DNA of 64,000 nt from NCBI RefSeq assembly GCF_004349265.1, contig NZ_SMFL01000010.1, forward strand, positions 124,001-188,000, read 5' to 3'. Source of the stretch: Dyadobacter psychrotolerans. Its GTDB lineage: Bacteria > Bacteroidota > Bacteroidia > Cytophagales > Spirosomataceae. Under the pieces are notes generated by a model that worked only from the letters and a program-made list of their open reading frames with translations, was not told the origin of the DNA and searched no databases. Shown here piece after piece: positions 9,642-18,639 of this stretch. The translations under genes were made by a program, and so were the position numbers. How positions within the stretch are numbered: the stretch's first letter is position 1; each line of letters begins with the position of its first letter.

Positions 9642-10715
9642 TCAGCGATGTGCTTTGGCATAATGCGCCTTTAACATATCTTCTCCAAAATCATTGGTAA
9701 GATCCCGTACGACGGAATGGATATGATTTCCTCCGTTTTGGGTGTTATCAAATTCTATCAGAAATGTGGGTCCGTGGATTCGGTAATAATGCCCGTGTCC
9801 CGCACCAATTATCGGAGTTTGGTCGCCCATCCAGGCAAAGTGGATATTGTCCAGACCTGCTTTTGCCAATTGGCTTAATTGTTGGTTTCTCAATGTAACA
9901 TGGTAGCGCTTTAAATATGAGAGAATCAGGTTTCCGAAAATCACTTTTTGCTCCGCGTTCATTTCTTTCATAGAAATCCCCTGTATTTTTTCAAGTGAAG
10001 CTTTCCGGCTGTTTGATGTAAAAATTTCGTTGGGAGCACTTTTTCCTATCAGTACTTTTTCAAGCTGAACCGGGCTCATTGTACGTAATAAATCGAATGC
10101 AATATTTTGTTCATCGGCCAATATTGTTCTTCCTTTTTGCGGAACATCAGCCAGAACCTTACCCGGATTACTTCCCATAAATCCGGGAGTAAAATCGACA
10201 TTGCCATCGATTACGGTAAAATGCAGCGACAAATGATGCCCTTCTACCCGCCATCCCCAGGGATCTTTACCCGGAATACCATAAACAAGAAAAGCATAAT
10301 TCTCAGGGTCTCGATACGTGTCATCCGCCGGACGGTTTTCAATCACCCGCAAAACGTTTTCAAGATCGATGATCTGCTGTGCTTTGCCATATCCTTCATC
10401 ACTTAAAACCAAACGGATCATAGCCATTGCGGACTTCTGCTGCTCTGCATCCATTTTTTTGAGTGGAAGCCCTTTCCGGTCTCTGGGCGTAAAATGCCAG
10501 TCAAAACGAAGAGCGTCTTCAAATTCAATAGCCGCCAGCTGCCTTTGTTCCGTATTTAATGTTTTCAAAAAACCGCTTACAACCTCCGCCATTTTCACAG
10601 CCAAAACCGGATCCTTTTTTTTTACCTGTGCCTTTACCGAAAACGACAGAGTAAAAAACAGAGCAATGAGACCTAAGTTTTTAATCAGTAAATATTTGGA
10701 AAACCGCATATTCAT
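9642..10715 (-). CDS. Exported DUF3500 protein
   Basis: A 357-aa secreted protein of the DUF3500 family. It has a signal peptide (residues about 1-30, ending SVKAQ) and the conserved blocks RFDWHFTPRDRKGLPLKKM, YRDPENYAFLVYGIPG, WGWRVEGHHLSLHFTV and GNHIHSVVRDLTNDFG. Several conserved histidines (EGHHLSLH, GGNHIHS) suggest metal or haem binding, but no activity is established that I know of. It is convergent with, and directly abuts, the quinone oxidoreductase gene; an alternative start is two codons in (10709). Confidence 0.85.
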   Translation of the reverse strand: MNMRFSKYLLIKNLGLIALFFTLSFSVKAQVKKKDPVLAVKMAEVVSGFLKTLNTEQRQLAAIEFEDALRFDWHFTPRDRKGLPLKKMDAEQQKSAMAMIRLVLSDEGYGKAQQIIDLENVLRVIENRPADDTYRDPENYAFLVYGIPGKDPWGWRVEGHHLSLHFTVIDGNVDFTPGFMGSNPGKVLADVPQKGRTILADEQNIAFDLLRTMSPVQLEKVLIGKSAPNEIFTSNSRKASLEKIQGISMKEMNAEQKVIFGNLILSYLKRYHVTLRNQQLSQLAKAGLDNIHFAWMGDQTPIIGAGHGHYYRIHGPTFLIEFDNTQNGGNHIHSVVRDLTNDFGEDMLKAHYAKAHR

Positions 10716-10876
10716 TTTAATTAACGTCTGGTTTGAAAGAGTGATAAGAAGTATAAAATTTCATCTGTTTTCAAAAGGAAATTAATCCGGAAAACTACCA
10801 CTCCTGAACTCAGATCGAACCTGTTTCAGACTTTCGTGATCATTATCATTAACCGTATTATTTCGCCAAAAGCAGT

Positions 10877-10884
10877 TAGATTTG
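10877..10884 (+). promoter_or_regulatory. Candidate -7 promoter box (TAGATTTG) for dgt
   Basis: TAGATTTG matches the Bacteroidota -7 consensus TAnnTTTG and ends 20 bases before the dgt ATG. No good -33 TTG was found at the expected spacing, so this is a weak call. Confidence 0.35.
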
Positions 10885-10904
10885 CTTTATATAAACGTTG
10901 AACA

Positions 10905-12248
10905 ATGAAGTGGGAAAAATTACTCTCTGCAAAAAGGTGGGGAAGCGAAGACAAATACATAGAAGACCAGGCCGAGGCAAGATCCGAATTCCAGCGCGAC
11001 TACGACCGGCTGATTTTTTCATCCCCCTTTCGCAGGCTTCAGAATAAAACACAGGTATTTCCCTTACCAGGAAGCGTTTTTGTTCACAACCGGCTCACAC
11101 ACAGTCTGGAAGTTGCCAGTGTGGGAAGGTCTTTGGGAAGGATTTTTTATAATAAATTAAAAAAGGAAGAACCAGGAATCGACGACCGGCTTCCTTTGAT
11201 CAGTGAAATTGGAAACATTGTTGCGGCAGCCTGCCTGGCGCATGATCTGGGAAACCCAGCTTTCGGACACTCTGGTGAAGCAGCAATTTCCCATTATTTT
11301 ACACATGATAAAGGCCTGATTTATAAAGATAAAGTTACCGGGGCACAATGGGCCGACCTGACTCATTTTGAAGGAAACGCCAATGCTTTCAGGATTTTAA
11401 CACATCCTTATGCAGGAAAAGGTTATGGCAGTTTTGCTCTCACCTACTCCACCCTTGCCTCTATTGCGAAGTACCCCTGCGAAGCAGCAGCGGGCCACGA
11501 CAAGTCAAAAATTTACACCAAAAAATACGGTTTCTTTCAATCCGAACAGCAGGGTTTTCAGCGGATAGCGATGGATCTTGGTCTGGAAAAGGTGCAGGAT
11601 TCTCCGCTGGTTTACAAAAGACACCCGATTGTATATCTGGTGGAAGCAGCCGACGATATTTGTTATAACATTATTGATCTGGAAGACGCGCACCGGCTTA
11701 AAATTTTGTCATACAACGATGTGGAAAGTTTGTTGTTACGTTTGTGCAACGACCCGAATCTTCCTGCACGACTCGCCGACATTGACGACGACGATGCCAA
11801 AATCAGTTTGCTTCGGGCAAAAGCCATCAACATTCTGATCACAACGTGCTCAGAGCTTTTTTACAGGGAACAGGAAAGTATCTTAAACGGAGACTTCAAT
11901 TACAGTCTTATTGACGAAATTGATGAGCCTTACAGGTCTGTCATGAAGGATATTGAACACATATCAATAAAAAAAATCTACAATTACTCTTCTGTTGTAC
12001 AAATTGAAGTTGCCGGTTATAAGGTGATGGGCGGATTGCTGGAAGAATTTATACCTGCTTATCTGAACAATAATTCTCATTATACCAGAAAGCTGGTCGA
12101 GCTTATTCCAAAGCAATTTATCACAAAAAATACAGACGAGTATTCCCGGATTCAGACCGTCCTGGATTTCATTTCCGGTATGACGGATCTTTATGCAGTT
12201 GAACTTTTCAGGAAAATAAAAGGGATTTCGTTTCCTTCAATTAGTTAA
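10905..12248 (+). CDS. dgt: Deoxyguanosinetriphosphate triphosphohydrolase (dGTPase-like HD hydrolase)
   Basis: HD-superfamily hydrolase (447 aa) that splits dNTPs, classically dGTP, to the nucleoside and tripolyphosphate, controlling dNTP pools. The N-terminal SPFRRLQNKTQVFPLP motif and HNRLTHSLEVASVGRSLG (first metal His) are followed by CLAHDLGNPAFGHSGE (HD pair) and EAADDICYNIIDLED (distal Asp), so the metal site is complete. Length fits the bacterial Dgt/SAMHD1-like group. It appears monocistronic. Confidence 0.93.
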   Translation: MKWEKLLSAKRWGSEDKYIEDQAEARSEFQRDYDRLIFSSPFRRLQNKTQVFPLPGSVFVHNRLTHSLEVASVGRSLGRIFYNKLKKEEPGIDDRLPLISEIGNIVAAACLAHDLGNPAFGHSGEAAISHYFTHDKGLIYKDKVTGAQWADLTHFEGNANAFRILTHPYAGKGYGSFALTYSTLASIAKYPCEAAAGHDKSKIYTKKYGFFQSEQQGFQRIAMDLGLEKVQDSPLVYKRHPIVYLVEAADDICYNIIDLEDAHRLKILSYNDVESLLLRLCNDPNLPARLADIDDDDAKISLLRAKAINILITTCSELFYREQESILNGDFNYSLIDEIDEPYRSVMKDIEHISIKKIYNYSSVVQIEVAGYKVMGGLLEEFIPAYLNNNSHYTRKLVELIPKQFITKNTDEYSRIQTVLDFISGMTDLYAVELFRKIKGISFPSIS

Positions 12249-12376
12249 AAGCAAGTATCATTTAACTGAAATCTCCTTCTTAAAACAAAGTATATTTCCG
12301 GGCCTTGCTGCCACTTTTTTTTACGGCGAAACTTTTTGTAACTTGTTCATCTAAAACTCAACACCTCCTTCTCAGC

Positions 12377-13501
12377 ATGAAAACCCAACAGCTTGTCTAT
12401 ACAGGAGAAACTTCTGTTAAACCATTCTCTTTTGCTCCTGATTTAATCTTTGTTTTTGGAAACAGAGAACTTCTTGAGAATACCAATCTTACCGTTCAGC
12501 TTCACGAATTGTATCCGGATGCCATCTTTTCAGGTTGCTCCACCGCAGGTGAAATTGCTGGTGAATCTGTTACTGACAATACCATCGTTATTTCTGCGAT
12601 TCAGTTCGACAACACGCCGCTCGCTTCCGCAAAAGTATCGCTTACGGATGTTGACTTTAACAGCTTTGAAACAGGAAAAACACTGGTTTCCCATCTTCCG
12701 ACAGAAAACCTTAAACACGTTTTTGTTGTTTCCGACGGTTTGCGCGTAAACGGCACCGATCTGGTGAAAGGTATGCGTGCCGGACTTGCTACCAATGTTA
12801 CCATTACGGGCGGACTGGCAGGTGACGGCGCCAAATTCAGCAAAACAGTTATCGTTGAGCCAGACGGTGTTATTACCACAGAAAACGTTGCTGCCATTGG
12901 TTTTTATGGCGATTCTATTTCCATAGATTTTGGCTCTCGCGGTGGCTGGGACAGCTTTGGACTCGACAGGCTGGTGACCCGGTCACACGAAAATGTTCTC
13001 TTCGAAATCGATGGCGAACCGGCTCTTGACCTTTATAAATCTTTCCTGGGAGACCGTGCAAAAGACCTTCCTGCATCGGGACTTTTATTTCCGCTTAGTA
13101 TGCGCGACAGTGAAGACCGTGCGCCGGTAGTAAGGACAATACTTGGAATTAACGAAGAGGAGAAAAGCCTGACCTTCGCAGGTGATATCCCTCAGGGTTC
13201 GTTTGTAAGGCTGATGAAAGCCAATAACGACCGCCTGATCACGGGAGCCGAAGAGGCCGCAGGAATTGCCATGGAAGGCCGCGGAGAAGCACCGGAATTT
13301 GCTATTCTGGTAAGCTGCGTTGGCCGCAAACTGGTATTAAAACAGATTGTGGAAGAAGAGGTGGAAAGTGTTTCAGAAGTATTGGGAAAACCTTCGATAG
13401 CCGGTTTTTACTCTTACGGCGAGCTTGCTCCTTTCAATAAAAATGTCTTTTGCGAGCTGCATAATCAAACAATGACAATCACTACATTCAGGGAAGAATA
13501 A
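12377..13501 (+). CDS. FIST-domain sensory protein
   Basis: Small-molecule sensor of 374 aa with FIST N (about residues 25-220) and FIST C (about 225-365) domains; there is no membrane segment. Hallmarks include FSGCSTAGEIAG, NVTITGGLAGDG, and the C-terminal FYSYGELAP with a following cysteine and His (NVFCELHNQTMT). Some FIST proteins (NosP) bind haem and sense nitric oxide; others are thought to sense amino-acid-like ligands. ATG 12377 (MKTQQLVYTG) is preferred over an upstream TTG at 12305. Two bases separate its stop from the ATG of the PAS kinase, so it should act as input to that kinase. Confidence 0.9.
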   Translation: MKTQQLVYTGETSVKPFSFAPDLIFVFGNRELLENTNLTVQLHELYPDAIFSGCSTAGEIAGESVTDNTIVISAIQFDNTPLASAKVSLTDVDFNSFETGKTLVSHLPTENLKHVFVVSDGLRVNGTDLVKGMRAGLATNVTITGGLAGDGAKFSKTVIVEPDGVITTENVAAIGFYGDSISIDFGSRGGWDSFGLDRLVTRSHENVLFEIDGEPALDLYKSFLGDRAKDLPASGLLFPLSMRDSEDRAPVVRTILGINEEEKSLTFAGDIPQGSFVRLMKANNDRLITGAEEAAGIAMEGRGEAPEFAILVSCVGRKLVLKQIVEEEVESVSEVLGKPSIAGFYSYGELAPFNKNVFCELHNQTMTITTFREE

Positions 13502-13503
13502 AA

Positions 13504-14844
13504 ATGCTAACCTCAGACTCAACGGAACTAAGTTATCATCGTCTTTTAAAACGGCAGATCCGAAAATCACTTCCATGCGAACTGGCCGAAGATCCGCGGC
13601 TTCACGAATTTCTAAGTTCCGTAAGCCAGGCATACCTGGAGTTTCAGGAAGACCTTGGCCGGGTTGAACATATTCTGGAACAGAGTTCAAACGAACTGTT
13701 TAAAACCAACCGTGAGCTAAGCCGGATAGCGGAGGAAAAAACCAAAGAGGCCGCTTTTTCTAATCAAAGGCTTGAAGAAGTAGTAAGCAGCATTTCGGAA
13801 GTGCTGGTGCAGCTGGACAAAGATGGCAATCTGGTTTATCTGAACAGCGCCTGGGAATCGGTGACAGGTTATAGCGTGGCTGAAAGTCTGGGTAAAAACT
13901 GGATGACATTCATTCCCGCCGAAGCAGGAAACGGTATTGCCGAATTACTTGATTCTGAAATAAAAACCATGGAGGCCACGGTTCAGATTTCCACCGCCGA
14001 CCGAACCGAAAAATGGCTTGGCATTACACTGAGTCACCACATGTCGGCTGATGCTACCCATGTTGGTTACATCGGTACTTTTGTTGATATAACCCAGCGT
14101 GTTGAATCTGAGAAAAAATTAAAATCCTACATGCGGGATCTCGAAAAAATCAACGCAGAACTGGATCAGTTTGCTTACGTAGTTAGCCACGATTTAAAGG
14201 CCCCTCTCCGCGCGATCAATAATTTGTCGGAATGGATCGAAGAAGATATAACAGATCTGATTGAAGGAGATACAAAAGATCAGTTTAAATTACTTCGCGG
14301 GCGCGTTCACAGGATGGAAAGTCTCATCAACGGTATTTTGTCCTATTCCCGCGCCGGTCGTATCAAAACAACCAAAGAGCGTTTTTTGGTAAAAAGTATT
14401 GTGGATGATCTTTGTGAAACTTTTGGCACAAAAAAATCGGTCAGTTTTAACCTTGAGGGCGATCCGGAGCTTGAACTGGTTTCAGAAAAGATCACTTTGA
14501 TGCAGATCCTGCAAAATTTCATGTCCAACGGTATCAAATATAATGATAAGCAGGACGTCGTTATTACCGTAGGCTGGCAGGAAACAGATTCTTTTATCCA
14601 GTTTTTTGTAGCTGATAACGGACCCGGAATCAGTCCGGAGTTTCATGACAAAATTTTTGTCATTTTCCAGACTCTACAATCCCGTGATGAAGTGGAAAGT
14701 ACAGGGGTTGGACTCGCCATTGTCAAAAAAATAATGGATGAAAAAGGCGGAATAATACGTGTGGAATCTATAATGAAAGAGGGTACAACTTTCTTTTTCA
14801 CCTGGCCTAAAAACGAAGTCAAAGATACTGATGCTCAACCCTAA
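13504..14844 (+). CDS. PAS-domain histidine kinase partnered with FIST protein
   Basis: Cytoplasmic kinase of 446 aa. Residues 1-95 are helical and coiled-coil-like (dimer or signalling helix). A PAS domain covers about 95-205 (VQLDKDGNLVYLNSAWESVTG), HisKA has phospho-acceptor His229 in FAYVVSHDLKAPLRAINN, and HATPase shows NFMSNGIKYN, DNGPGISPE and STGVGLAIVKKI. The DLKAPLRAI form resembles bacteriophytochrome-type kinases that signal to Rcp1-like response regulators. Such a regulator gene follows at 14890, so phosphotransfer to it is the simple inference. Cotranscribed with the FIST gene. Confidence 0.9.
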   Translation: MLTSDSTELSYHRLLKRQIRKSLPCELAEDPRLHEFLSSVSQAYLEFQEDLGRVEHILEQSSNELFKTNRELSRIAEEKTKEAAFSNQRLEEVVSSISEVLVQLDKDGNLVYLNSAWESVTGYSVAESLGKNWMTFIPAEAGNGIAELLDSEIKTMEATVQISTADRTEKWLGITLSHHMSADATHVGYIGTFVDITQRVESEKKLKSYMRDLEKINAELDQFAYVVSHDLKAPLRAINNLSEWIEEDITDLIEGDTKDQFKLLRGRVHRMESLINGILSYSRAGRIKTTKERFLVKSIVDDLCETFGTKKSVSFNLEGDPELELVSEKITLMQILQNFMSNGIKYNDKQDVVITVGWQETDSFIQFFVADNGPGISPEFHDKIFVIFQTLQSRDEVESTGVGLAIVKKIMDEKGGIIRVESIMKEGTTFFFTWPKNEVKDTDAQP

Positions 14845-14889
14845 CCATTACGGAGCAGTATAATAAACCAAATTTATAAAAGTATTACA

Positions 14890-15321
14890 ATGTTAATTTC
14901 AAATCCAATTCCCATGACGATCTTGTTGGTAGAAGATGACGAGGTAGATATCATGAATGTGAAGCGTGCATTCAAAAAAAATAACATTTCCAATCCCCTT
15001 TTGGTAGCCCATAACGGAATCGAAGCACTGGAGTTGTTACGTTCCAAAGCAGTGGACGCTCCAAAACCAAAAATTGTTTTGCTCGACCTGAATATGCCAA
15101 GAATGGGCGGAATTGAGTTTTTAAAAGAAATTCGTCAGGATCAGGAATTGAGCGCATTATCCGTTTTTATCATGACAACTTCCAATGAAGATGGTGATAA
15201 AATCGATGCATTTAACCTTAATGTAGCGGGTTACATTTTAAAGCCACTGTCAATGGACCGTTTCATTGCAGCTGTGTCGACTCTGAACAGTTACTGGACA
15301 CTTTGCGAATTCCCTGAATAA
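14890..15321 (+). CDS. Single-domain response regulator (Rcp1-like)
   Basis: CheY/Rcp1-type receiver (143 aa) with no output domain. Acidic pair in ILLVEDDEVD, phospho-acceptor Asp66 in IVLLDLNMPRMGG, switch Thr/Ser in FIMTTSNE and conserved Lys118 in YILKPL. The long loop after beta-strand 2 (SKAVDAPKPK) is typical of the Rcp1 group used by PAS/phytochrome kinases. ATG 14923 (MTILLVEDD) is an alternative start. It lies 45 bases after the kinase and 26 bases before the hybrid kinase gene; likely an intermediate in the relay. Confidence 0.92.
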   Translation: MLISNPIPMTILLVEDDEVDIMNVKRAFKKNNISNPLLVAHNGIEALELLRSKAVDAPKPKIVLLDLNMPRMGGIEFLKEIRQDQELSALSVFIMTTSNEDGDKIDAFNLNVAGYILKPLSMDRFIAAVSTLNSYWTLCEFPE

Positions 15322-15347
15322 ATAAAAACTGCCTTTCTCGCTCCTTT

Positions 15348-17321
15348 ATGACACCCCTTACCATTCTTTTAGTAGAAGATGACAACATTGATGCAATGGA
15401 GTTCAGGCGTGCGTTGAAAAAAAGTCAGGTCGAAATAGCCGAGATCAGAGTTTGTAAATATGCCGAAGAAGCATTGCAGACTTTGGAAGCCTGGCAGCCT
15501 GGCTGTGTTTTTATCGACTACCAGCTTCCTAAAACCAATGGATTGGAGCTGCTGAAAAAGATTAAGAGAATGGCGCCAAATCTGCCGGTAATTGTGCTCA
15601 CTTCACAGGGTGATGAGCGCATTGCGGTGGAAATGATGAAAGCGGGTGCGATGGATTATTTTCCAAAGTCCGAAATTAATGCCGAGAAGCTGACAAAGGC
15701 TTTCCATACAATGAACCAAATGTTCGAAATGGAAAGACAACGGGTTGAAACGCAGAAAGAACTCTCAGAAAAGGAAGAGTTTATAGATAAAATTGCCCTC
15801 TTATCTCCCAATATTATTTATGTAATTGACATAGAAAAATGGACAGATATCTTCCATAACAAGCAGATTTGGGATATTTTAGGTTATACCGAGGAAGATC
15901 TTATGGCAGAAACTGACAGTATTTTTCTTAAAATTATCAACATACAGGATCAGATTCGTTTCCGTCAGCATTACAGACATATCCGTCAATCGGTCAGGGA
16001 CGGAGAAGTGGTTGAAAAAGAATTTCGCCTGAAACATAAAAATGGATCGGAAGTTTGGATTATCACCCGGGAAGTTCCGTTTAAACGTAATGAAAAAGGC
16101 GAAGTTCAGGAAGTATTGGGGACCGCTATTGATATTACCCGCAGAAAGTTTGTTGAAAATGAACTGATACGTGCGAAAAAGGATGCAGAAGAAGCTTCAC
16201 GGATTAAATCCGATTTCCTGTCAACCATGAGCCACGAGATCCGTACCCCGATGAATGCCATAATCGGTTTTACGGATTTACTGCTCGACAGTGACTTTAC
16301 AGGACAAAATCAGCAATACCTTAATACGATTAAATATTCTGCTGATAATCTGATGGTTATCCTGAATGATATCCTCGACTTTTCAAAGATTGAAGCCGGC
16401 AAATTTGATCTTGAGAACTTCGAATTTGACCTGCGGGAAAAACTGGGATACCTGCAGCAAACCTTCGAAGTAAAAGCAAAACAAAAGAATATTGAGCTTG
16501 CATTTAAGGTAGATCAGGACGTTCCGGAATTCCTGGTTGGTGATGCTTACCGGCTGAATCAGATTTTGGTGAATTTACTTGGTAATGCTCTCAAATTCAC
16601 TTCCGTTGGATTTGTACGCCTTTGGGTGATGGTTGAAAAAGATCACGGAGATAATGTGGATCTTAAAATCGAAGTTTCCGACTCAGGAATTGGTATTTCG
16701 GAAGATAAGCTGAATATCATTTTTGACAGTTTCTCGCAGGCACATCAAAACAATGCCTCCAAATATTTCGGAGGTACCGGGCTGGGATTGACCATTACCC
16801 GTAAGATCACCGAAATGATGAATGGCTCCATTTCTGCCCGAAGCGAGCTGGGCCAGGGCGCTACGTTCTGTGTTTACCTGAATTTCAGAAAAAGTGTCAA
16901 ACCAATGGTGAAATCCAATGTCAATATCACCGCCAACTTTACATTGAAAGGCTATCGAATTTTGGCAGCAGAAGATATTCTGGCGAATCAGATTTTACTG
17001 AAACATTTGTTAAAAAAATGGGAGGCTGATTTTATCATTTGTAATAACGGGCAGGAAGTGCTGGACACGATAGAAACACAGCAATTTGACCTCATCCTGA
17101 TGGATATTCAAATGCCCGTAATGGATGGAATTGTGGCAATGAAAACGATCCGGAAGCTTCATCCGGGTTATGTAAATGTGCCCGTAATTGCATTTACAGC
17201 AGATACATTTGCCGAACGAACTCCAGAAATTGCAGAATGTTTTTTTAATGATTTTGTAACAAAACCCTTTAAAACAGAAGAACTTATCAAGAAAATCTCA
17301 CGTCATTTATTGCCAGTTTAA
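15348..17321 (+). CDS. Hybrid kinase: REC-PAS-HisKA-HATPase-REC
   Basis: A 657-aa cytoplasmic phosphorelay protein. The N-terminal receiver has Asp57 in VFIDYQLPKTNG and Lys107 in DYFPKSE. A PAS/PAC domain spans about 145-275, HisKA has His296 in FLSTMSHEIRTPMNAI, and HATPase spans about 400-512 (NLLGNALKFT; DSGIGIS; GGTGLGLTI). The C-terminal receiver has Asp586 in LILMDIQMPVMDG. All phosphorylation residues are present. A receiver at both ends suggests it takes phosphate or allosteric input from the upstream kinase and passes it to an unlinked phosphotransfer protein; no output regulator is in the operon. Last gene of the four-gene signalling unit. Confidence 0.92.
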   Translation: MTPLTILLVEDDNIDAMEFRRALKKSQVEIAEIRVCKYAEEALQTLEAWQPGCVFIDYQLPKTNGLELLKKIKRMAPNLPVIVLTSQGDERIAVEMMKAGAMDYFPKSEINAEKLTKAFHTMNQMFEMERQRVETQKELSEKEEFIDKIALLSPNIIYVIDIEKWTDIFHNKQIWDILGYTEEDLMAETDSIFLKIINIQDQIRFRQHYRHIRQSVRDGEVVEKEFRLKHKNGSEVWIITREVPFKRNEKGEVQEVLGTAIDITRRKFVENELIRAKKDAEEASRIKSDFLSTMSHEIRTPMNAIIGFTDLLLDSDFTGQNQQYLNTIKYSADNLMVILNDILDFSKIEAGKFDLENFEFDLREKLGYLQQTFEVKAKQKNIELAFKVDQDVPEFLVGDAYRLNQILVNLLGNALKFTSVGFVRLWVMVEKDHGDNVDLKIEVSDSGIGISEDKLNIIFDSFSQAHQNNASKYFGGTGLGLTITRKITEMMNGSISARSELGQGATFCVYLNFRKSVKPMVKSNVNITANFTLKGYRILAAEDILANQILLKHLLKKWEADFIICNNGQEVLDTIETQQFDLILMDIQMPVMDGIVAMKTIRKLHPGYVNVPVIAFTADTFAERTPEIAECFFNDFVTKPFKTEELIKKISRHLLPV

Positions 17322-17421
17322 AACGCTTCCCCCACAGAAAATGTATTTGTACTAATCCTAAACTGCATTTTGCTGCTTCCGGCTTCAATCAGGACCCTTA
17401 CCTTTGTCATAAAAATTCATC

Positions 17422-17646
17422 ATGACGAAAGTAAAACTTACAATAAACAACAACGGTTCGGTTAAGATAGACGGAGATTTCGAGATCGTCGACATGCAGG
17501 GAAACAATTATGGTTTGCAGGGAAGGACGGTAGTATCAATATGCAGATGCGGAATGTCGGCTAACAAACCTTTTTGCGACGGATCGCATAAAGGTCACTT
17601 CGAACACAATGCAGTAGCCTTTGATTTACCTCCAAAAAAGGCTTAA
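17422..17646 (+). CDS. CDGSH iron-sulfur domain protein
   Basis: Small 2Fe-2S protein (74 aa) of the mitoNEET-like family. The cluster ligands are Cys41, Cys43, Cys52 and His56 in CRCGMSANKPFCDGSH, which is the full 3Cys-1His signature. No membrane anchor is present, so it is cytosolic, unlike mitochondrial mitoNEET. A role in redox or cluster transfer is inferred from the family. It lies 100 bases after the hybrid kinase. Confidence 0.93.
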   Translation: MTKVKLTINNNGSVKIDGDFEIVDMQGNNYGLQGRTVVSICRCGMSANKPFCDGSHKGHFEHNAVAFDLPPKKA

Positions 17647-17712
17647 TCTCCAATCAAATCGATTTCTGATTTCGCAACGTAAGTATGTTAATACATTATA
17701 ACACCTATCGTT

Positions 17713-18627
17713 GTGAAACCAGAAATCCGCATTACATTCCTCATACTTTCGATAATTATCGGCGCGATCTTGCTGACCCTTTCCGGTTGTTCATTAAAAA
17801 GAATAAACCGGACAAAGGACCTCGTTTATACAGAAGCTGGCAAAATTGTTGAAACAGATCAGCAGCTTAGCATCTTCGCTCCCGGAAAATCCAAAACGCC
17901 AGATGATGTTCTGGTTTTTATTCATGGCGGAAACTGGAATTCAGGAAAAAAATCTCAGTACAATATCATTGGAAGTCACTGGGCGAAAAAAGGTGTCGTA
18001 TATGTTATTATCGATTATCCGCTTAGTCCTGCTGCCGATTACAGAGAAATGGCGATGGCATCCGCTATATCCGTAAAATGGGTGAAGGAAAATATTAGCC
18101 GCTATGGAGGAAATCCTGAGAGGATTTTTGTGTCCGGGCACTCGGCAGGCGGCCATCTGGCTGCTCTAATTTCCACGGATGATCAATATTTTGAACAGCT
18201 TGGAATAAAAAATCCAATTGCCGGAACTGTGCTTATCGACGCAGCCGGATTGGATATGTATGGTTATTTGATGGAAGAAAAATTTGCAAAAGGCCACACT
18301 TATTTAAAAACTTTCACCGACGACCCCAAAACCTGGAAAGAAGCTACACCACTTTATCATTTACACAAAAACATGCCGCCTATGTTGATTTACCGCGGTG
18401 GAAAAACCTACGAATCAATTTTAGAAAGCAACGAAAAATTCATAAAAGCTTTGCAGGATTATGCTCCCGGAACGCCTTATCACATCCAGGAAAAGAAAAA
18501 ACACATCCCTATGATCACCCAGTTTTTCAATCCCTGGAATGATCGTTATGATGAGATCATTGAATTCATGGGGAAGGTTGATGAAAGAAAGAATTCATCG
18601 GAATCAGATATTGTTAAGAAAAATTAA
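17713..18627 (+). CDS. Membrane-anchored esterase, HSL/BD-FAE-like alpha/beta hydrolase
   Basis: Serine esterase of 304 aa. An N-terminal hydrophobic segment with a lipobox-like LTLSGC suggests a lipoprotein. The oxyanion motif is VFIHGGNWNSGKK, the nucleophile elbow is VSGHSAGGHLAAL, and the catalytic His is likely in EKKKHIPMITQFF. Such enzymes cleave short acyl or carbohydrate esters; the specific substrate is unknown. The start is a GTG at 17713. The gene is convergent with the first AAA_14 ATPase gene, with only 12 bases between the stops. Confidence 0.82.
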   Translation: MKPEIRITFLILSIIIGAILLTLSGCSLKRINRTKDLVYTEAGKIVETDQQLSIFAPGKSKTPDDVLVFIHGGNWNSGKKSQYNIIGSHWAKKGVVYVIIDYPLSPAADYREMAMASAISVKWVKENISRYGGNPERIFVSGHSAGGHLAALISTDDQYFEQLGIKNPIAGTVLIDAAGLDMYGYLMEEKFAKGHTYLKTFTDDPKTWKEATPLYHLHKNMPPMLIYRGGKTYESILESNEKFIKALQDYAPGTPYHIQEKKKHIPMITQFFNPWNDRYDEIIEFMGKVDERKNSSESDIVKKN

Positions 18628-18639
18628 GATTTTAAAACA

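Noticed and set aside
10318-10785. 155-codon open frame antisense to the DUF3500 gene
   Set aside because: Overlaps the conserved DUF3500 coding part and signal peptide; no support.
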